The notes below the pieces were generated by a model. The model saw only the letters and a program-made list of their open reading frames with translations. It had not been told where the DNA came from and searched no databases. Below, one piece after another: positions 1-11,643 of a stretch of 64,000 bases of DNA (position 1 is the first letter of the stretch; every line of letters begins with the position of its first letter). The DNA is from Phaseolus vulgaris (lineage: Eukaryota; Streptophyta; Magnoliopsida; Fabales; Fabaceae), in assembly GCF_000499845.2 (NCBI RefSeq), contig NC_023749.2:25475321-25539320 (forward strand). The letters run 5' to 3'. A program made the position numbers and the translations under genes.

Positions 1-238
1 AGAAAAAGGGGACTCCATTTTTGAATCACACCGGCTCCCCTAAGGTGCGAGGGAGCACGACGATGTCGTCATCATGCCTCTTTGCGAATGCACGACGATC
101 ATAGGAACACTCTTCCCCCACGTGTTCCCTCAGGGCCCTGGTGGAGAGCAAGCAAGAGCATTCGTCAAGAAGTTCACTCGAAGCCCAGGGGTAAAGATCC
201 TTGTGACCCACTCTGGAGAAAGAAGGGTTGGTAGACAT
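1..238 (-). pseudogene. aORF, N-terminal fragment with premature stop
   Basis: This is the first part of the antisense gene carried by Tat-type elements. The ATG is at 238-236, and the protein soon reaches the conserved DLYPWASSELLDE block that matches the start of the copies at 16071 and 20575. A TGA at 28-26 falls where the other copies have Cys in the GEPVC/GEPIC motif, so this copy is prematurely terminated. Reading continues in frame to the window edge. Its function is unknown; it belongs to the proteins usually labelled 'putative gypsy type transposon'. The short N-terminus resembles the subfamily B copy more than the subfamily C copy. Confidence 0.75.
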
Positions 239-680
239 TTTAGTATGCAACTGTCAGCAAAGAAACTGAAGGCCAAGGAGGAAAGGTCCAGCAGCGGAAT
301 AGAAGGGAAGTTTACAAGGAAAGAACGTGGAACAAGGGGTTATTGAGAAGAAGATGAATGGCGCAAGAAAGATGCGAAAGAGGTCAAGTCAGTGAGTTAA
401 GGTACAGGGTTTTCAAAGATTCAAGCGTTACAGTTGAAGCAGTAAAGGACGTTAAAGCGAGCGCCTTACGATTGGGCCACGTGTCACGAGATGGAGGTGC
501 GGACTGAAGTGTCACCTTTTTGGATCAGAGAATATCGCGTTGTCAGAGTCCTTGAGGGTACGTCGCGCCGGCGATGCAGAAAGGTCACATCAACCGGTCG
601 GAGAGCGACACGTCGTCAAACGCCGCGAGGGCGACAGAGGCGAGGCCTTAGTCTTTTCGCTGAAAACAAGTTATCAGCTC
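239..680. other. aORF upstream region of subfamily A element
   Basis: No supported coding sequence. By position this holds the promoter and 5' UTR of the minus-strand aORF. It ends with the 'agtcttttcgctgaaaacaag' type stretch that also precedes the polypurine tract at 16710 and 59900. The short ORFs here have no recognisable domain. Confidence 0.5.
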
Positions 681-696
681 AAGACTGGGGGGCTTG
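681..696 (+). other. polypurine tract
   Basis: AAGACTGGGGGGCTTG directly precedes the TGTACCG start of the LTR. The same tract precedes the LTRs at 16753 and 59942, and its reverse complement follows the LTR at 19047-19983. It would prime plus-strand synthesis. Confidence 0.85.
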
Positions 697-1561
697 TGTA
701 CCGACCAGGTCATCGGGTGTGATGACGTGGACAAGAGAAAGGTAGGTGGTCAAGAAGTCAACATAGTCTCCGTATGTAGAAGCGGCGTTCTGCAGCATAC
801 ATAATCGGTTATCGCCGAGATGTGTCACCGCCAAGATGAGTCATCGCCCAAGAGAAGGACATCGCCTAAGCAAGACGTCGCCCAAGCGAGACGTCGCCCA
901 AGTAAGACATCGCCCGAAGAGTCAACCCACGTGACAAAAGCATTTCACAGAGAAGATGGCCCACACGATGGAATAACCCTAAGTTGGGTGGCGGCGCTGT
1001 GGGACCCTCCGCATAAAATAAACGATCAAGTCAAAGGGGCACGTGAGAATGCCCACATGCTCATTAAAGATCTCCAAGGAAGGCTGCATGCATGACACGT
1101 GATTAATTAGGGCACCCACGAAGTATGATGGCGCGAGAGATACGGCGCTCAAGTTAGAACCCAAGCTGCCACAAGGTTATTCATGGCTCTCCAGATAAGG
1201 GAAGTCCATGGGCCTAGGGATAGCGGCACAAGGACCTTCTCCAAGGAACCCTAGGTAATAGCAGCAGCGCAAAGGTAAACCCTAGTTTTCACCTATATAA
1301 AGGGCACGAAGAACCCTAGTAAGGTACATTTTTTCAGTTACACAGTTTTAGCCACACAGTTCCAATCATTGAGATTATCATACAGTTTCTAGTCACTTTG
1401 GTGTTTCTCGCTAGCTGACTTGATCGTCGGAGTGCAAACGGCCGCGAGGGCGCCCCTTTGTTCTTCTTTTTCAGGTACTCACGGACGAGGCAGAACGAAG
1501 GTGCCCTAGCTCGCTAGGACAAGCCACGCATAAAGACGACCCAGGTCAACCGGCTAGAACA
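697..1561 (+). repeat. 3' LTR, subfamily A
   Basis: The LTR starts TGTACCGACC and ends GGCTAGAACA, and is 865 bp long. It is closely similar to 18118-19019 and more distantly to 59942-61087. It contains a run of short repeats built on 'gacRtcgccc' near 865-915, a TATA box at 1294, and near its end the conserved GTCGGAGTGC...GGCCGC block followed by a pyrimidine tract and CAGG. Confidence 0.9.
1294..1301 (+). promoter_or_regulatory. LTR TATA box
   Basis: TATATAAA in the subfamily A LTR; the same context occurs in the copy near 18685. It probably drives the element's genomic RNA. Confidence 0.65.
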
Positions 1562-2460
1562 AAAAGTGTTTTAAATGTTTAGGTTTTTGGCACATAGCGG
1601 CCGATTGTTCAACAAAGAGAACCATGATGGTTAAGGGGGGTCAAGTAGTAAGTGAACATAGTGATACATCTTCTAAGTCTAACTCCCCCAACCCTTCCAA
1701 AGCCCCTAGTGATAATGAATGTGAGATACCTTGTTAAGGTGACTTATTGGTCATAAGGCAAATGTTGGGAACCATTCCAAAACCTTTGGATGACACCCAA
1801 AGAGAAAATACTTTCCACACCCGCTGCCTTATCAACAATAAGTTATGTTCCATGATAATAGATGGGGGTAGCTGTGCAAATGTGGCCAGCACAAAAGTGG
1901 TAGCTAAACTTGGATTGCCTACCATCTCCCATGCCAAGCCCTGTAAACTTCAATGGTTAAGTAAAGAAGGCGAAATCATGGTTAACAAACAAGTCCTCAT
2001 AACTTTTGCTATAGGAAAGTATAAAGACGAGGTTTTATGTGATGTTGTGCCCATGGAAGCAACCCATCTTTTATTAGGAAGGCCTTGGCAATATGATAGA
2101 CATGTTCTACATGATGGCCTAACCAACAAAATGACTTTTACCTTCCAAGGGCATAAGGTTACCTTAAAACCCCTCTCTCCCACCGAGGTTCATGAGGACC
2201 AAATAAAAATGAAAACAAAAAGAGAAAATGAAAAAGAGCAAGAAAGAAATGATAAACTGAGTCACCTAGTATCATCTTTAACCACTAAATCCATCATGTT
2301 GACTCGTGCCAAGCTACAACTTGCACCTCCAAGGTGTCCTTCTTCCTTATCTTTTTCATTACCAAAGGTTTCTCCTTACACACCATCTTGGTTAACGAAT
2401 GTTAGGAATGATTTTTACACACCTCCTAAAGGTTTTCACCTTCTAAGAGGACTGTCTTAA
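1562..2460 (+). pseudogene. gag zinc knuckle and protease region, broken
   Basis: The frame opens inside a CCHC knuckle (CFKC...H...C, near 1565-1610). It then runs through a hydrophilic linker to an aspartic-protease-like block IIDGGSCANVAS near 1855, and LLLGRPWQYDRHVLHDG near 2070. A TAA at 1735-1737 interrupts the linker where the 51160-48899 protein reads through, so this copy is inactive. The protease motif has DGGS in place of the usual D(S/T)G. Downstream the protein becomes low in known motifs. The T3/A element's LTR end at 1561 marks where the upstream half of gag was separated. Confidence 0.75.
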
Positions 2461-2657
2461 AAAAGCATTGTCATTCCCAAATAATCTTTCCAAGCATGGT
2501 TTGTATATAGAACCTAACTTTTTGCACTCCCCACACTTAAAGGATATAAGTCAGGTTTGCATCTCTCTTCTTGTACTCTCTTATATGACCACAAATTGAC
2601 TTTGTTATCTGCAAGAGTTCTAAATTCGTGGTCGAATTCTCTCCAACCTAGGGGGCA
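2461..2657 (+). other. spacer between gag-protease and 3' LTR
   Basis: This corresponds to the C-terminal extension of the related protein at 51160-48899, here shifted in frame. It ends in CCTAGGGGGCA, a candidate polypurine tract next to the LTR. Confidence 0.5.
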
Positions 2658-3374
2658 TGATGCAAACCAAGCCCACAAGGAGATGACGAAGGATGTTAAA
2701 GCACACAAAGAAAAGTCATCTCTAAGTAGAAACCTCATCAGAGGGAGAATTGGACAAAGACAAGAGCACCTAAAGTTCTTCTTGCTAGTCTTCTTAAGGT
2801 CTAGAAAAATGTTGTAAACAAGTTGGGCTCTCTTGAGGTGTCCAAATAGTAAAATAAGCAAGAGTAGGTATGTATAGCAATAGTAGGAGGCGAAGACATA
2901 AGAATGTGCCTGAGATGTCCATTAGGGTAGGAAGGAAACCCTACCTTCTAGAACATGTGGAATGGTGCGACATTGACCAATGTCAACATCTAGCCGCACC
3001 ATATCTTTTCTTCTCTTCCAAGGCTCCTAAATCTATAAATAGGGAGGCCTACCTCATGTATTCACAAGTTTTTGTGTGATTTGTGAGTGAATGAATCTCC
3101 TCCTAAATTGGTCTTATCTTGTGAGAAATGAGCTATCAAGTGGCGGCCTTCCATGCACTCATTTTGGTGATTCCATCCCATCAAGTGGCGTGTCTCATAC
3201 TAGCTCCACTTCCATAAGTTCTTCTTTCATCTTCTCTTCCATTAATCCATTCCATATTGATTGTGTCAATTCGGTTTTCTATTCTTGTTGTTAGTTTTGT
3301 TTCCTTGCATACAATTCGGTCCATGTTCTTGCTCTTCTAGTGTTTGTTAAATTTCCGCACCATATTTGTCATCA
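2658..3374 (+). repeat. 3' LTR of gag-protease element
   Basis: Begins TGATGCAAACC and ends TTTGTCATCA, 717 bp. TGATG...CATCA ends are shared with the LTRs at 36312, 40766, 48071 and 52500. A TATAAATA box lies at 3034, followed by GGGAGGCCTACCTCATGTATT, which parallels the TATA region of the 36312 LTR. The terminal 'ttccgcaccatat' also matches that LTR, so the families are related. Confidence 0.75.
3034..3041 (+). promoter_or_regulatory. LTR TATA box
   Basis: TATAAATA in the 2658-3374 LTR, in the same context as TATAAAA at 36735. Confidence 0.6.
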
Positions 3375-3557
3375 TTCTCACCATTGAATTGTGCTTTTCC
3401 TTTGCCTTTGTGAAATGAACTTTCACATCTACTTAACCACTTGTTTAAGTTAATGTCTAGTGGGGATTTTCCTTAGGTTCTCTCCTATAATTGTCTTAAA
3501 ATCCAAATCTAAGTAAAGTGTCACCATACAAATGAACAATCCTAAAATCAACTCACA
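3375..3557 (-). other. 3' end region of minus-strand gypsy relic
   Basis: Non-coding. Reading leftward from the integrase stop, the sequence begins TGATGTGAGTTG, which would fit the start of a TGATG-type 3' LTR truncated by the 2658-3374 element. No second copy exists in the window to confirm it. Confidence 0.35.
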
Positions 3558-4743
3558 TCACTCTTGAAAAGGATTTGTCCTCATATCCAATTCTTCAATA
3601 TTGTCAACACCACCTGCAAAAGGAATCAAATCACAAACATTAAAAGTAGTGTTAACTCCATAATTAGCTGGGAGGTCTAATTTATATGCATTGTCATTTA
3701 TGCGTTAAAGAACCTGGAATAGACCATCTCCTCTGGGACTGAGTTTTGACTTTCTTTGGTTTGGAAATATTTCTTTTCGTAAATGTAGCCAAACCCAGCC
3801 TCCTTCCTAAAAAATTATTTTCTTTCTCCCTTTGTTATTGCTTTCAATATATTTTTGAGTTTGGTTTTCAATTTAGCTTTGACCTTATCATGGAACTTCT
3901 TAAAAAACTCCGTTCTAGAAACTCCTTCTTTATGAATCAAAGAAGAATTTTCTAGAAGTGGTAGTAAACCAAGAGGTGTGAGAGGATTATATCCATAAAG
4001 AACCTCAAAAGGAGAAAGATTAGTAGGTTTGTTGACTACTCTGTTAAAAGAAAATTCTACTTGAGGAAGATATTCATCCCAAGACTTCTTCTTGCCTTTT
4101 AAAATTTCCCTCAACAATGTGGATAAAGATCTGTTTACTACCTCAGTTTGTCCATCAGTTTGAGGATGACATGTGGTAGAAAACATTAGTGTAGTTTCTA
4201 ATTTAGACCATAAAGTTTTCCAAAAATGACTTAAGAACTTCACATCTCTATCAGAGACAATAGTTTTGGGTAGCCCATGCAACCTAATAACTTCTTTAAA
4301 AAAAATCCTGCAATGTAGCTAGCATCATCTATTTTGTGGCATGGAATGAAATGAGCCATTTTACTAAAATGATCCACTACCACAAAAATAGAATCATATC
4401 TCCTTTGTGTTCTTGGAAGTCCTAGAACAAATCCATGCTAATGTCTTCCCAATTGGTGCTAGCTATAAGAAGGGGAGTATAAAGCCCATGAGGCATAATT
4501 TTAGACTTAACTTGCAAACAAGCTATACACTTAGAACAATGCCTCTGAACATCTACTCTCATGTGGGGCAATAAAATTTGCTTTTAAAATAGATAGAGTT
4601 TCATCAACTCCATGATGGCCCATGAGACCCCCTTCATGACTTTCAGTTACAAGAACCTTTCTGATGGATCCTTGGGGAATAAAAGTTTTCCTTTATTAAA
4701 AAGATACCCTTTCAGACAAATTTAACCCATCACAAGGCTTCTT
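3558..4743 (-). pseudogene. integrase, degenerate
   Basis: Reading leftward from 4743 one sees the linker after RNase H, remnants of the HHCC region near 4560, then the catalytic core with [13 protein letters not shown] (about 4255) and CHPQTDGQTEVVNR (about 4160). The core continues to SPFEVLYGYNP and a C-terminal domain ending at a TGA at 3560-3558. The longest open stretch is 4282-3815. Frameshifts and stops between the blocks make it non-functional. Removing the solo LTR at 4744 plus one 5-bp duplication joins the open frame smoothly to the pol sequence right of 5870. Confidence 0.8.
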
Positions 4744-5865
4744 TGTTAGAATGTATGGCTTTAATCTAGAGGCGCGTGAATGGTTTAAAGAGAGTTTTTG
4801 CAAACTTTTAAGTCTAGAATGAAATTCTTTTAAGAAAACTTGATTCAGAATTCAGTTTGCCAAAAACACAAAGCAATTTAGCACAGGACCAGAAAAACAA
4901 TCGGTTGTTTCGCAAAAACAATCTATTGTTTATACCAGTTCACAAATATAAACTGGAATTAAAGAGTTCAAGGGATAGAGAGATTGTACACACAGGTTTA
5001 TACTGGTTCACTCTTAAACCAAGAGCTACATCCAGTCTTCCCAGAAACCACTGGGGAATCCACTAAGCAATCAACCCTAGATTACTTACAACACCACCAA
5101 AGAAGTGACCTTGATCCCCTCAAGACACACACTTCCTTTGGCTCAGCACAACACCACTAAGAATGTTGATCTTGACAACCTCAAGAACACACAACACTTC
5201 TCAGCTTCACACACATAGTTTTCTCGAAGTACAAAAGGATTACACTTGTTACAGAAAGATTTGAAATCAAAACAAGATGAAAATCCTATTCCACACTCTT
5301 TTGATCCAAGCAATCTCTAAGCAAACTTCAACTCTTCAAAATCCAAATCAGTGAAAAAACTCAAATCTGTTTTTCTTTGATTAAATCTCTGTTCTTGTTA
5401 CAAAAACATAACAAACTATTTATTGATTTCAAAGACTGGTCAAAGCATTTAAAACTGTAGCGTAATCAGTTATAAAATCATTTAATGCTCTGTCAAAGCA
5501 CAAAACAATTTTCTGTTATGGTCCCAAAACAAACAATCGGTTGAATACTCGAATCAATCGGTTGCTTTGGTTTGACAGCAAGTCAAACATCAAAAACATT
5601 TTTCAACCTTTCTAAAAACACCTAAGTATGAAACAATCGGTTGTTTCGACAAAACAACAGGTTGTTTTTCACTTAGTTTGAAAAACACTTTCAATTAAAA
5701 GGTTTAAGAATGCTTAAGCTTTGGATTCAATCAAGAGTGGATTTACACAGATAATCTACCCCAGATCCTATTCTAAAACACCTCAGCAACAACAAACACA
5801 GCCAACCTTCCATCAAACTTCAAAGGGTTTGGATTCTTCAAAGCTTGAACACACTTGATTCAACA
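4744..5865 (+). repeat. solo LTR (TGTTAG...CAACA family), copy 1
   Basis: Begins TGTTAGAATG and ends TTCAACA, 1122 bp, flanked on both sides by the perfect 5-bp duplication TTCTT (4739-4743 and 5866-5870). There is no internal region, so it is a solo LTR left by LTR-LTR recombination. It carries several copies of a short imperfect palindrome of the type AACAATCGGTTGTT. The copy at 9526-10568 is the same family in the opposite orientation. Confidence 0.85.
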
Positions 5866-7290
5866 TTCTTGAGACATGATGCATAATTGGATGCAAAGTG
5901 ATCATCTTGTTCATACAATTCCATTATGTTATCAAACCCTAGAATTTGTGAGCCCAAAGTGTTAAGTTATGGCGCCTTGATAAATCATCAGCTACCACAT
6001 TACTCACTCATTTCTTGTGTTTAATAACATAAGGGAATTGTTCTAAATATTCTACCCATTTTGCACGTCTTTTGTTTAATTTTCCTTTCCCCCGTTATGT
6101 ACTTAAGTGACTCATGCTCAGTAATGTTCCCATGTTTGGAGGGCATGAATGAGAGCATAGTGCTCTTTATCATAGGTGGGATAATTCAAGACGGGTCCTT
6201 TAATTTTTTTCACTGTAATATGCAATAGGATGACCACCTTGTATTAGCACAACACTTATACCCACATCAGAAGCATCACATTCTAGCTCAAAAGTTTTAG
6301 AAAATCAGGCAAAGCTAGAATGGGTGCGTGTGTTAACTTATCTTTTAAAGTTTCAAAAGCTTTTTCCTGTTTTTCACCCCAAGCAAAAACTACATCCTTC
6401 TTAACCAAGTCATTAAGAGGAGCTGCTATTGTAGATAAATCCTGAACAAAACGTTTATAAAACCCAGATAAGCAATGGAAGTTGCGGACTTCATCTACAG
6501 TGGTAGGGGTGGGCCATTCTTGGATACCCTTAATTTTCTCAGTATCAACATGAAAACCATCTTTCCCAACCATGAATCCTAGGAAAACAACATTTTCTTG
6601 ACAAAAAGTACAATTTTCAAGATTGGCAAAGAGATGATGTCTCCTGAGAATAATCAAAACTTGTTGAAGATGGCCTAAGTGCTCATCTAGATTCTTACTG
6701 TAAATTAAATTTCATTAAAGTAAACAACCAAAAAATCGCCTATACAATCCCTTAGTACATGATTTATTAATCTCCAAAAAGTGATAGGGGCATTGGTCAA
6801 ACAATAAGGCATGACTAACCACTCATATAATCCAAACTTGGTTTTAAAAGTAGTTTTCCATTCATCCCATTCTTTAATTTGATGATAACCACTTTTAAGA
6901 TCATTTTAGAAAATAAATTTGCCCCATGCAATTCATCTAACATATCATTTACCCTTGGGATTGAGTGCCTATATTTGACAGTTATATTGTTGATGACCCT
7001 ACAATCAGTACACAATCTTTAAGACCTGTCTTTCTTGGGGACCAACAACACGGGCACAACACAAGGACTAAGACTCTTTTGAACCCAGCCCTTCTTTAAC
7101 AAGTCAGTAACTTGTTTCTTTATTTCTTTTATTTCTTGCAGGTTTGTTCTATAAGCTGACCTATTGGGTAGGCTGGCTCTAGGAACGAAATCTATTTGAT
7201 GTTCAATTCCCTGCAAAGGTGGATGTTCACTAGGAACCTCCTTAGGAAAAATATCATCAAATTCTTTTAAAAGTTTTTGTACCCCACTTG
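5866..7290 (-). pseudogene. reverse transcriptase and RNase H, degenerate
   Basis: Reading leftward: IDFVPRASLPNRSAYRTN (about 7195), PVLLVPKKDRS (about 7035), CRVINN and HSIPRVNDMLDELHGA (about 6990-6920), then CTFCQENVVFLGFMVG (about 6610), the connection domain, and RNase H remnants with WAPLNDL-type text to 5960. The RT catalytic motif expected near 6720 reads as YFNE instead of Y-x-DD, so the polymerase would be dead even without the stops. The end of RNase H (VVADDLSR, about 5990) leads into the solo LTR site. Confidence 0.75.
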
Positions 7291-9171
7291 GTAGAGACTC
7301 AAGTTTTTGACTTGTGGCAAAGTGCCTCCTTGCATTGGAGAAGAAATAAAGGTTGTTCCACTAGAAGAGGTTTTATTTTATTTTTACTTTTCAAAGGATT
7401 TTGTGGAACAACTTCTTTGGAGCAGGCACAACACTCCAAACTCTTTTTATTCTCATCTATGACTTTATTCGGAAAAGAGAACTTTTTTTAACAATTTTTT
7501 TCCTTTTCTTTTCTCCTAATCAATTTTCATTTTAAGACTTATTTGGTCCTCTCTCACTTGTTGAGGTGAAAGAGGACAAAGAGTTATTTTCGTTCCGTTA
7601 TGATGGAAGCTAATTTTATTGGTAAGGCCATCATGAATAGCATGTTTATGAAATTGTCATGGCCTCCCAAGTAAAATATGTCCAACTTCCATGGGTACCA
7701 CATCACATAAAACACTCTCATTATAATTTCCCATGGAAATTGGAATAATTACTTGGTTCTTGACTACTATACCTTCATTATCTTTAATCCACTAAAGTTT
7801 CTAAGGTTTTGGATGAGGTACAATAGTCAAGGCTAACTTATCAACCAATCTTGAGCTATAACAATTACAACAAGATCCACTATCCATAATCACTAAGCAA
7901 ATATTTTCAAAAAACTTTACAACGTGTGTGGAATAGATTTTCTCATTGAGATTGTTCTATCTCAACAGGTTGGCTTACAAGTAGCCTCCTAACCATCATT
8001 AAGCTTCCTGTATACGCCTGGAATTCTCCTTCAGACTCCAGGATTTTACCTTCACTAGGTGAGGATGTAGAGCTACTAGTGTCATCAATGTCATAATCAT
8101 TTAAAAGCATATTTATCTTTTTAGGACACTCAGAAGCATAGTGTCCTCTTTCATGACAATGAAAGCACTGAACATCTCTTGTCTTGGGTTCTTTAGAAAA
8201 ACTCTTTTTTTATTTTTCTTTTTCAATTTCTTTTTCTTTACCAGTATTTTTGGGTCATTCATACCCAGATATGGAAGGATAGCCCCCCCCCCCCCTCTCT
8301 CTTAGACTTTTTCCTAGAATAGGATGTGCTAGGATAATCTTTTCTAGAGCTAGATCTTGTTTTAATTTGTTGCTTTACCCTAACACATAGTTGAACCAAA
8401 TCATTAAAATCTTTGAAAGGTAAAAGTTCAACCCCATCCCTTATGTATAAGTTAAGGCCACTCTGAAATCTGGAAATGGTTACTTCAGCCTTCTCCTTAA
8501 CATTAGCCCTCAGGATTAATAGTTCCATTTTCTGCCTATACTCCTCTACTGATTTATCTCCCTGCTGAAGTCTTTAGAGTTGATACGTACATTAACTCCC
8601 TATCATAGTAGGAAGGAATATGGCGTTTTCTAAGGCAGTTTTTAGTTGAATCTAATGACGGATTTGAACCTCAGGATCTTTTAATAGTGCAGTATATAGC
8701 TTATCCCTGAAAGCTAAGTGTAGCTAGGGATACTTTTCTCTCTTCTTCCGCATAATGACTAGCAAAACTTTATTCCACCTTCATCTCCCAATCCAAAAAT
8801 TCATCTTTATCATTTCTACCATGAAAAGGAGGAAGGTCTACCATGGTTCCTTTTGGGAAATTTTTATATCTAGGACTATAGCGACGTCTTTTATGCGTTT
8901 ACTAATTATGATCAAAGATACTATCAAATTGTTCATGATGATTATAATTTCTTCTACGCCTATGCCTTTCTTCCTCGCGCCCTTTTCCCATGTTTTGATT
9001 GAGAACTAATTGTCCAAACATTTCTCTCAACTCATCCATTTTTTCATTTGTATTTTCTCTATGTTTTTCTAATTGTGTTCTGAAAAGCCTAACCTCTTCT
9101 TTCCACCCATAGTCATCTTCTGTGTTCTGATTACTACCTTGAACACTAGATGCATGATTATGATCACTCAT
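7291..9171 (-). pseudogene. gag and protease, degenerate
   Basis: The ATG at 9171 starts a short gag N-terminus with a charged coiled region (to 8902). A mid-gag fragment spans 8528-8259, and a CCHC knuckle CFHCHERGHYASEC lies near 8174-8130. The protease remnant IMDSGSCCN is near 7885. Repeated stops lie between these blocks. A C-tract (8281-8293) and T-tracts near 8200 and 7490 coincide with frame breaks. The gene is not functional. Confidence 0.7.
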
Positions 9172-9525
9172 TTTGAAATTAAAAAAAAAAACCGATTTTT
9201 ACAAAAAAATTATTTCAAATGAGTGATTAAAATATTTTCACAAATAGGTTTTAGAGGTGGTGAAGTTTCAATCAAGGTCAACAAGTCAAATTGTATCCAA
9301 GTTCACTCCCAGGAAAGAAAGGTGAGTCACTAACTACTTAAGTACCAAGTCTTTCCTTAGCCACTCCGATAGTCTTAACAAAGTTTTTCCTAAAAAACAA
9401 AACTTCAAAACAAAATTTTCCTAAATGTGATGTATGCAAGGTGTCCTAGTGATCAAAGGAATATCAAATACAAACGGAGAGCAATCACCTAGGTATCACA
9501 GAGACTTAGAAAAATAAAGGAAAGC
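9172..9525 (-). other. leader region of the gypsy relic
   Basis: Non-coding sequence upstream of the gag ATG, with an A-tract at 9181. It continues after the solo LTR at 10569. Nothing more specific is visible. Confidence 0.4.
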
Positions 9526-10568
9526 TGTTGAACAAGATCCTTTAATGTCTCCAAATCCAAGAGGAAAGCTTGAAGACCTTGCTGCTGGGTGTGTGTGTGT
9601 TGTCTAGTTGTTTGAAACTTGCTAATTCACTCCTTAAGTTGATCCAAGTTCATTTGAATCTTTAACCTTTTGAAAAGATGTGTTTTCTAAAAAGCTGTCA
9701 AAAATTCAACAGGTTGTTTTACCTAACAACAGGTTGTTTTACCTTAGCTGTTTTTGAAAAACTTGGTTGACTTTGCTGTCAAACCAATCGATTGTTTCGA
9801 CAAAACAACCGATTGTTTTCCTGAAAACCTTAACAGAATTCTGTTAAGCGGTTTTAATATATTTTAAATGATCCTAACTAACTTGGCTCCTTTATTAAAT
9901 GCTTTTGACCACTTTGTGGGTCAACATAAAGGTGGTTTTACGCTCCTAATCTTGGAGTAACAAAAAGAGTTTATCAAAACAGGTTTTCCAAGATTTGAAA
10001 GAGCTTTGGATCATTCTTAAGTGTGTGGAATAAGATTGGGTTGTAATTCTGAACTTTAAGCTTTGTAATACCTAGGTGTATTCTATTCCCTTCTTCCTTG
10101 ATTATTGTATTTCTGTATTTGTGTTGCCAAGGAATGTTGTGTGTTCTTGAGGTGTTCAAGATCAACATTCTTGGTGTGGTTTGCCAAAGGTAGTGTGTTT
10201 CTTGAGGGGTTCAAGGTCACTACTTTGGTGTGTGGTGTTTGTAATCTGGTTTTGATTGCATAGTGGAATACCCAGTGGTTTCTGGGGACTGGATGTAGCT
10301 CTTGGTGTAAGAGTGAACCAGTATAAATTGCTTGCGTGCTTATCTCTTACCCTTTACTCTTTAAATTCTGTTTTTAAGTTGTTTTTATAAACTGCTGATA
10401 AAAACAACCGATTGTTTTTCTGATATCATCTTGAAAAAGTTTTGGTTCTTTGTTTCTTTGATTTCTTTCTCTGTAATTCAGCATTGATTTTCATTATATC
10501 ATCAAAGTTTGCGAAAATCCCTCTCAAGCAATTCACCCCCCTCTCGTTTAAGGCCATATATTCTAACA
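9526..10568 (-). repeat. solo LTR (TGTTAG...CAACA family), copy 2
   Basis: In reverse orientation it begins TGTTAGAATATATGG and ends TTCAACA, 1043 bp. It is flanked by the perfect 5-bp duplication AAAGC (9521-9525 and 10569-10573). Blocks such as the CCAGTGGTTTCTGGG-type stretch near 10270 are the reverse complement of the 4744-5865 copy. It also carries the AACCGATTGTTTT motif several times (9712, 9785, 10404). Confidence 0.85.
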
Positions 10569-11643
10569 AAAGCAAGAAATTAAACAAGAAGGAATTAAAG
10601 GCAAAAAAAAAAAAAAAAGGAAAGACGGAAAAGTAAACTAGACGTGTCCTATGTGAAAGTGCAAGTGACACTTAGAGCCCTTTCACACACTTTCACTACT
10701 AATGAACAAATTTAGCTATTAAAATGTTTTTAATGGGATTGCTTTGAAATCGTTTTTCCCACCAACTAATGTAAGCAAAAATAAGCAAGGAAAATAAACT
10801 TGACACAAAGGTTCCATGATACAAAGCTAAAAATAAAACAACTTTTTTTTTATGAATTTTTTTTCTTCAAGTTGTCAAATCATTCTTTTCTTTATATGAA
10901 CTTCATTCTTGTCTTCAATTGCTGCCCTCTCCAAATAATCACTGTTTTTAGCCTTTAGCTATGAATCATCAAGTAGAAATTAGCCTCACAACTTCAAAAT
11001 AAACTTCCACTCAATATGAATTTCACCTTATGAGACCAACAAGTAAAAAATCAAGAAAAACTCAATTAAAATTGCTAAATTCAAATGGATTTAATTTTAA
11101 AACTGCAAGGAGTATTTTAAGACACAAATCAACAATTAAATATAACAAAAACAATGAACACAGAAATAGGAAACCTAAGAATAGCACTAGAATAGATTTC
11201 AAACAAAAAAAAATCTAGAATGAAAACAGACATTGAAACTTCCAAAATTTGTGAAAATTCATCCAGAAACATTTTGTGTATGGAACTTTTATGTGAGAAC
11301 CTCAACACAATATTTGATAAAATGAAACAAAGTTTAGGTCAAATGGATGTGTATTTTGAGAGAAATAAATCAAACACTGCAACACCAATATTCAAAAATT
11401 GAAACTGTTTTTTTTTTTTGCACTAGTAGAGATGATTCAGAAATTTACTAGGGAAATATTATAATGAATTTTAATCTCAAACTTTTATCCCAACTCCTGC
11501 ACCAAACACATTTAAATGTGGCATAAGCAATCTAGTATGAACCTGGCAATCAGGAGACATGCATCTTAGTAGTTATTAATTGCCTTAAGCCTTTGGCTCC
11601 AACAACTCCACAACCTTCATCAAAAAGCTCTAAGCCTGCAGTA
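10569..11643. other. AT-rich region without supported gene
   Basis: No coding sequence is convincing; the short ORFs at 11030 and 11220 are AT-rich and without domains. The left part probably continues the leader of the gypsy relic. The reverse complement of 10806-10822 (TTGTATCATGGAAC) resembles an initiator-tRNA primer site, which would place the relic's 5' LTR to the right, but no LTR boundary could be fixed. Confidence 0.35.

Larger units (their letters stand above)
1..1561 (+). mobile_element. Tat-type LTR retrotransposon, subfamily A, 3' part
   Basis: This is the right-hand end of a plus-oriented Ty3/gypsy Tat-type element whose gag-pol lies beyond the window. It shows, in order, the start of the antisense aORF (minus strand), the aORF upstream region, a polypurine tract and the 3' LTR. 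It interrupts a gag gene: the sequence right after the LTR resumes inside a CCHC zinc knuckle of another retrotransposon. The target-site duplication cannot be tested because the left end is missing. Confidence 0.85.
1562..3374 (+). mobile_element. gag-protease-only LTR retrotransposon, 3' part
   Basis: The right half of a plus-oriented LTR element cut by the subfamily A insertion. It contains gag from the zinc knuckle onward, a protease region, a short spacer and a 3' LTR, with no reverse transcriptase or integrase in between. It is the same family as the complete element at 48071-53510, which has the same reduced layout, so the absence of pol is a property of the family rather than a local deletion. 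Confidence 0.75.
3558..9171 (-). mobile_element. decayed Ty3/gypsy element (minus strand)
   Basis: Reading leftward from 9171 the order is gag, CCHC knuckle, protease, reverse transcriptase, RNase H, integrase with C-terminal domain and a stop at 3560-3558, the usual gypsy order. Many stops and frameshifts break it. The C-terminal end DMRTNPFQE is typical of the chromovirus-like plant gypsy elements. A solo LTR at 4744-5865 sits between RNase H and integrase. Confidence 0.8.

Noticed and set aside
2658..3374. Reading this LTR as the 3' LTR of the minus-strand gypsy relic
   Set aside because: The TGATG...CATCA ends are symmetric, so orientation is ambiguous from the ends alone. The TATA region and the 'ttccgcaccatat' end match plus-oriented LTRs at 36312, so plus orientation was chosen.
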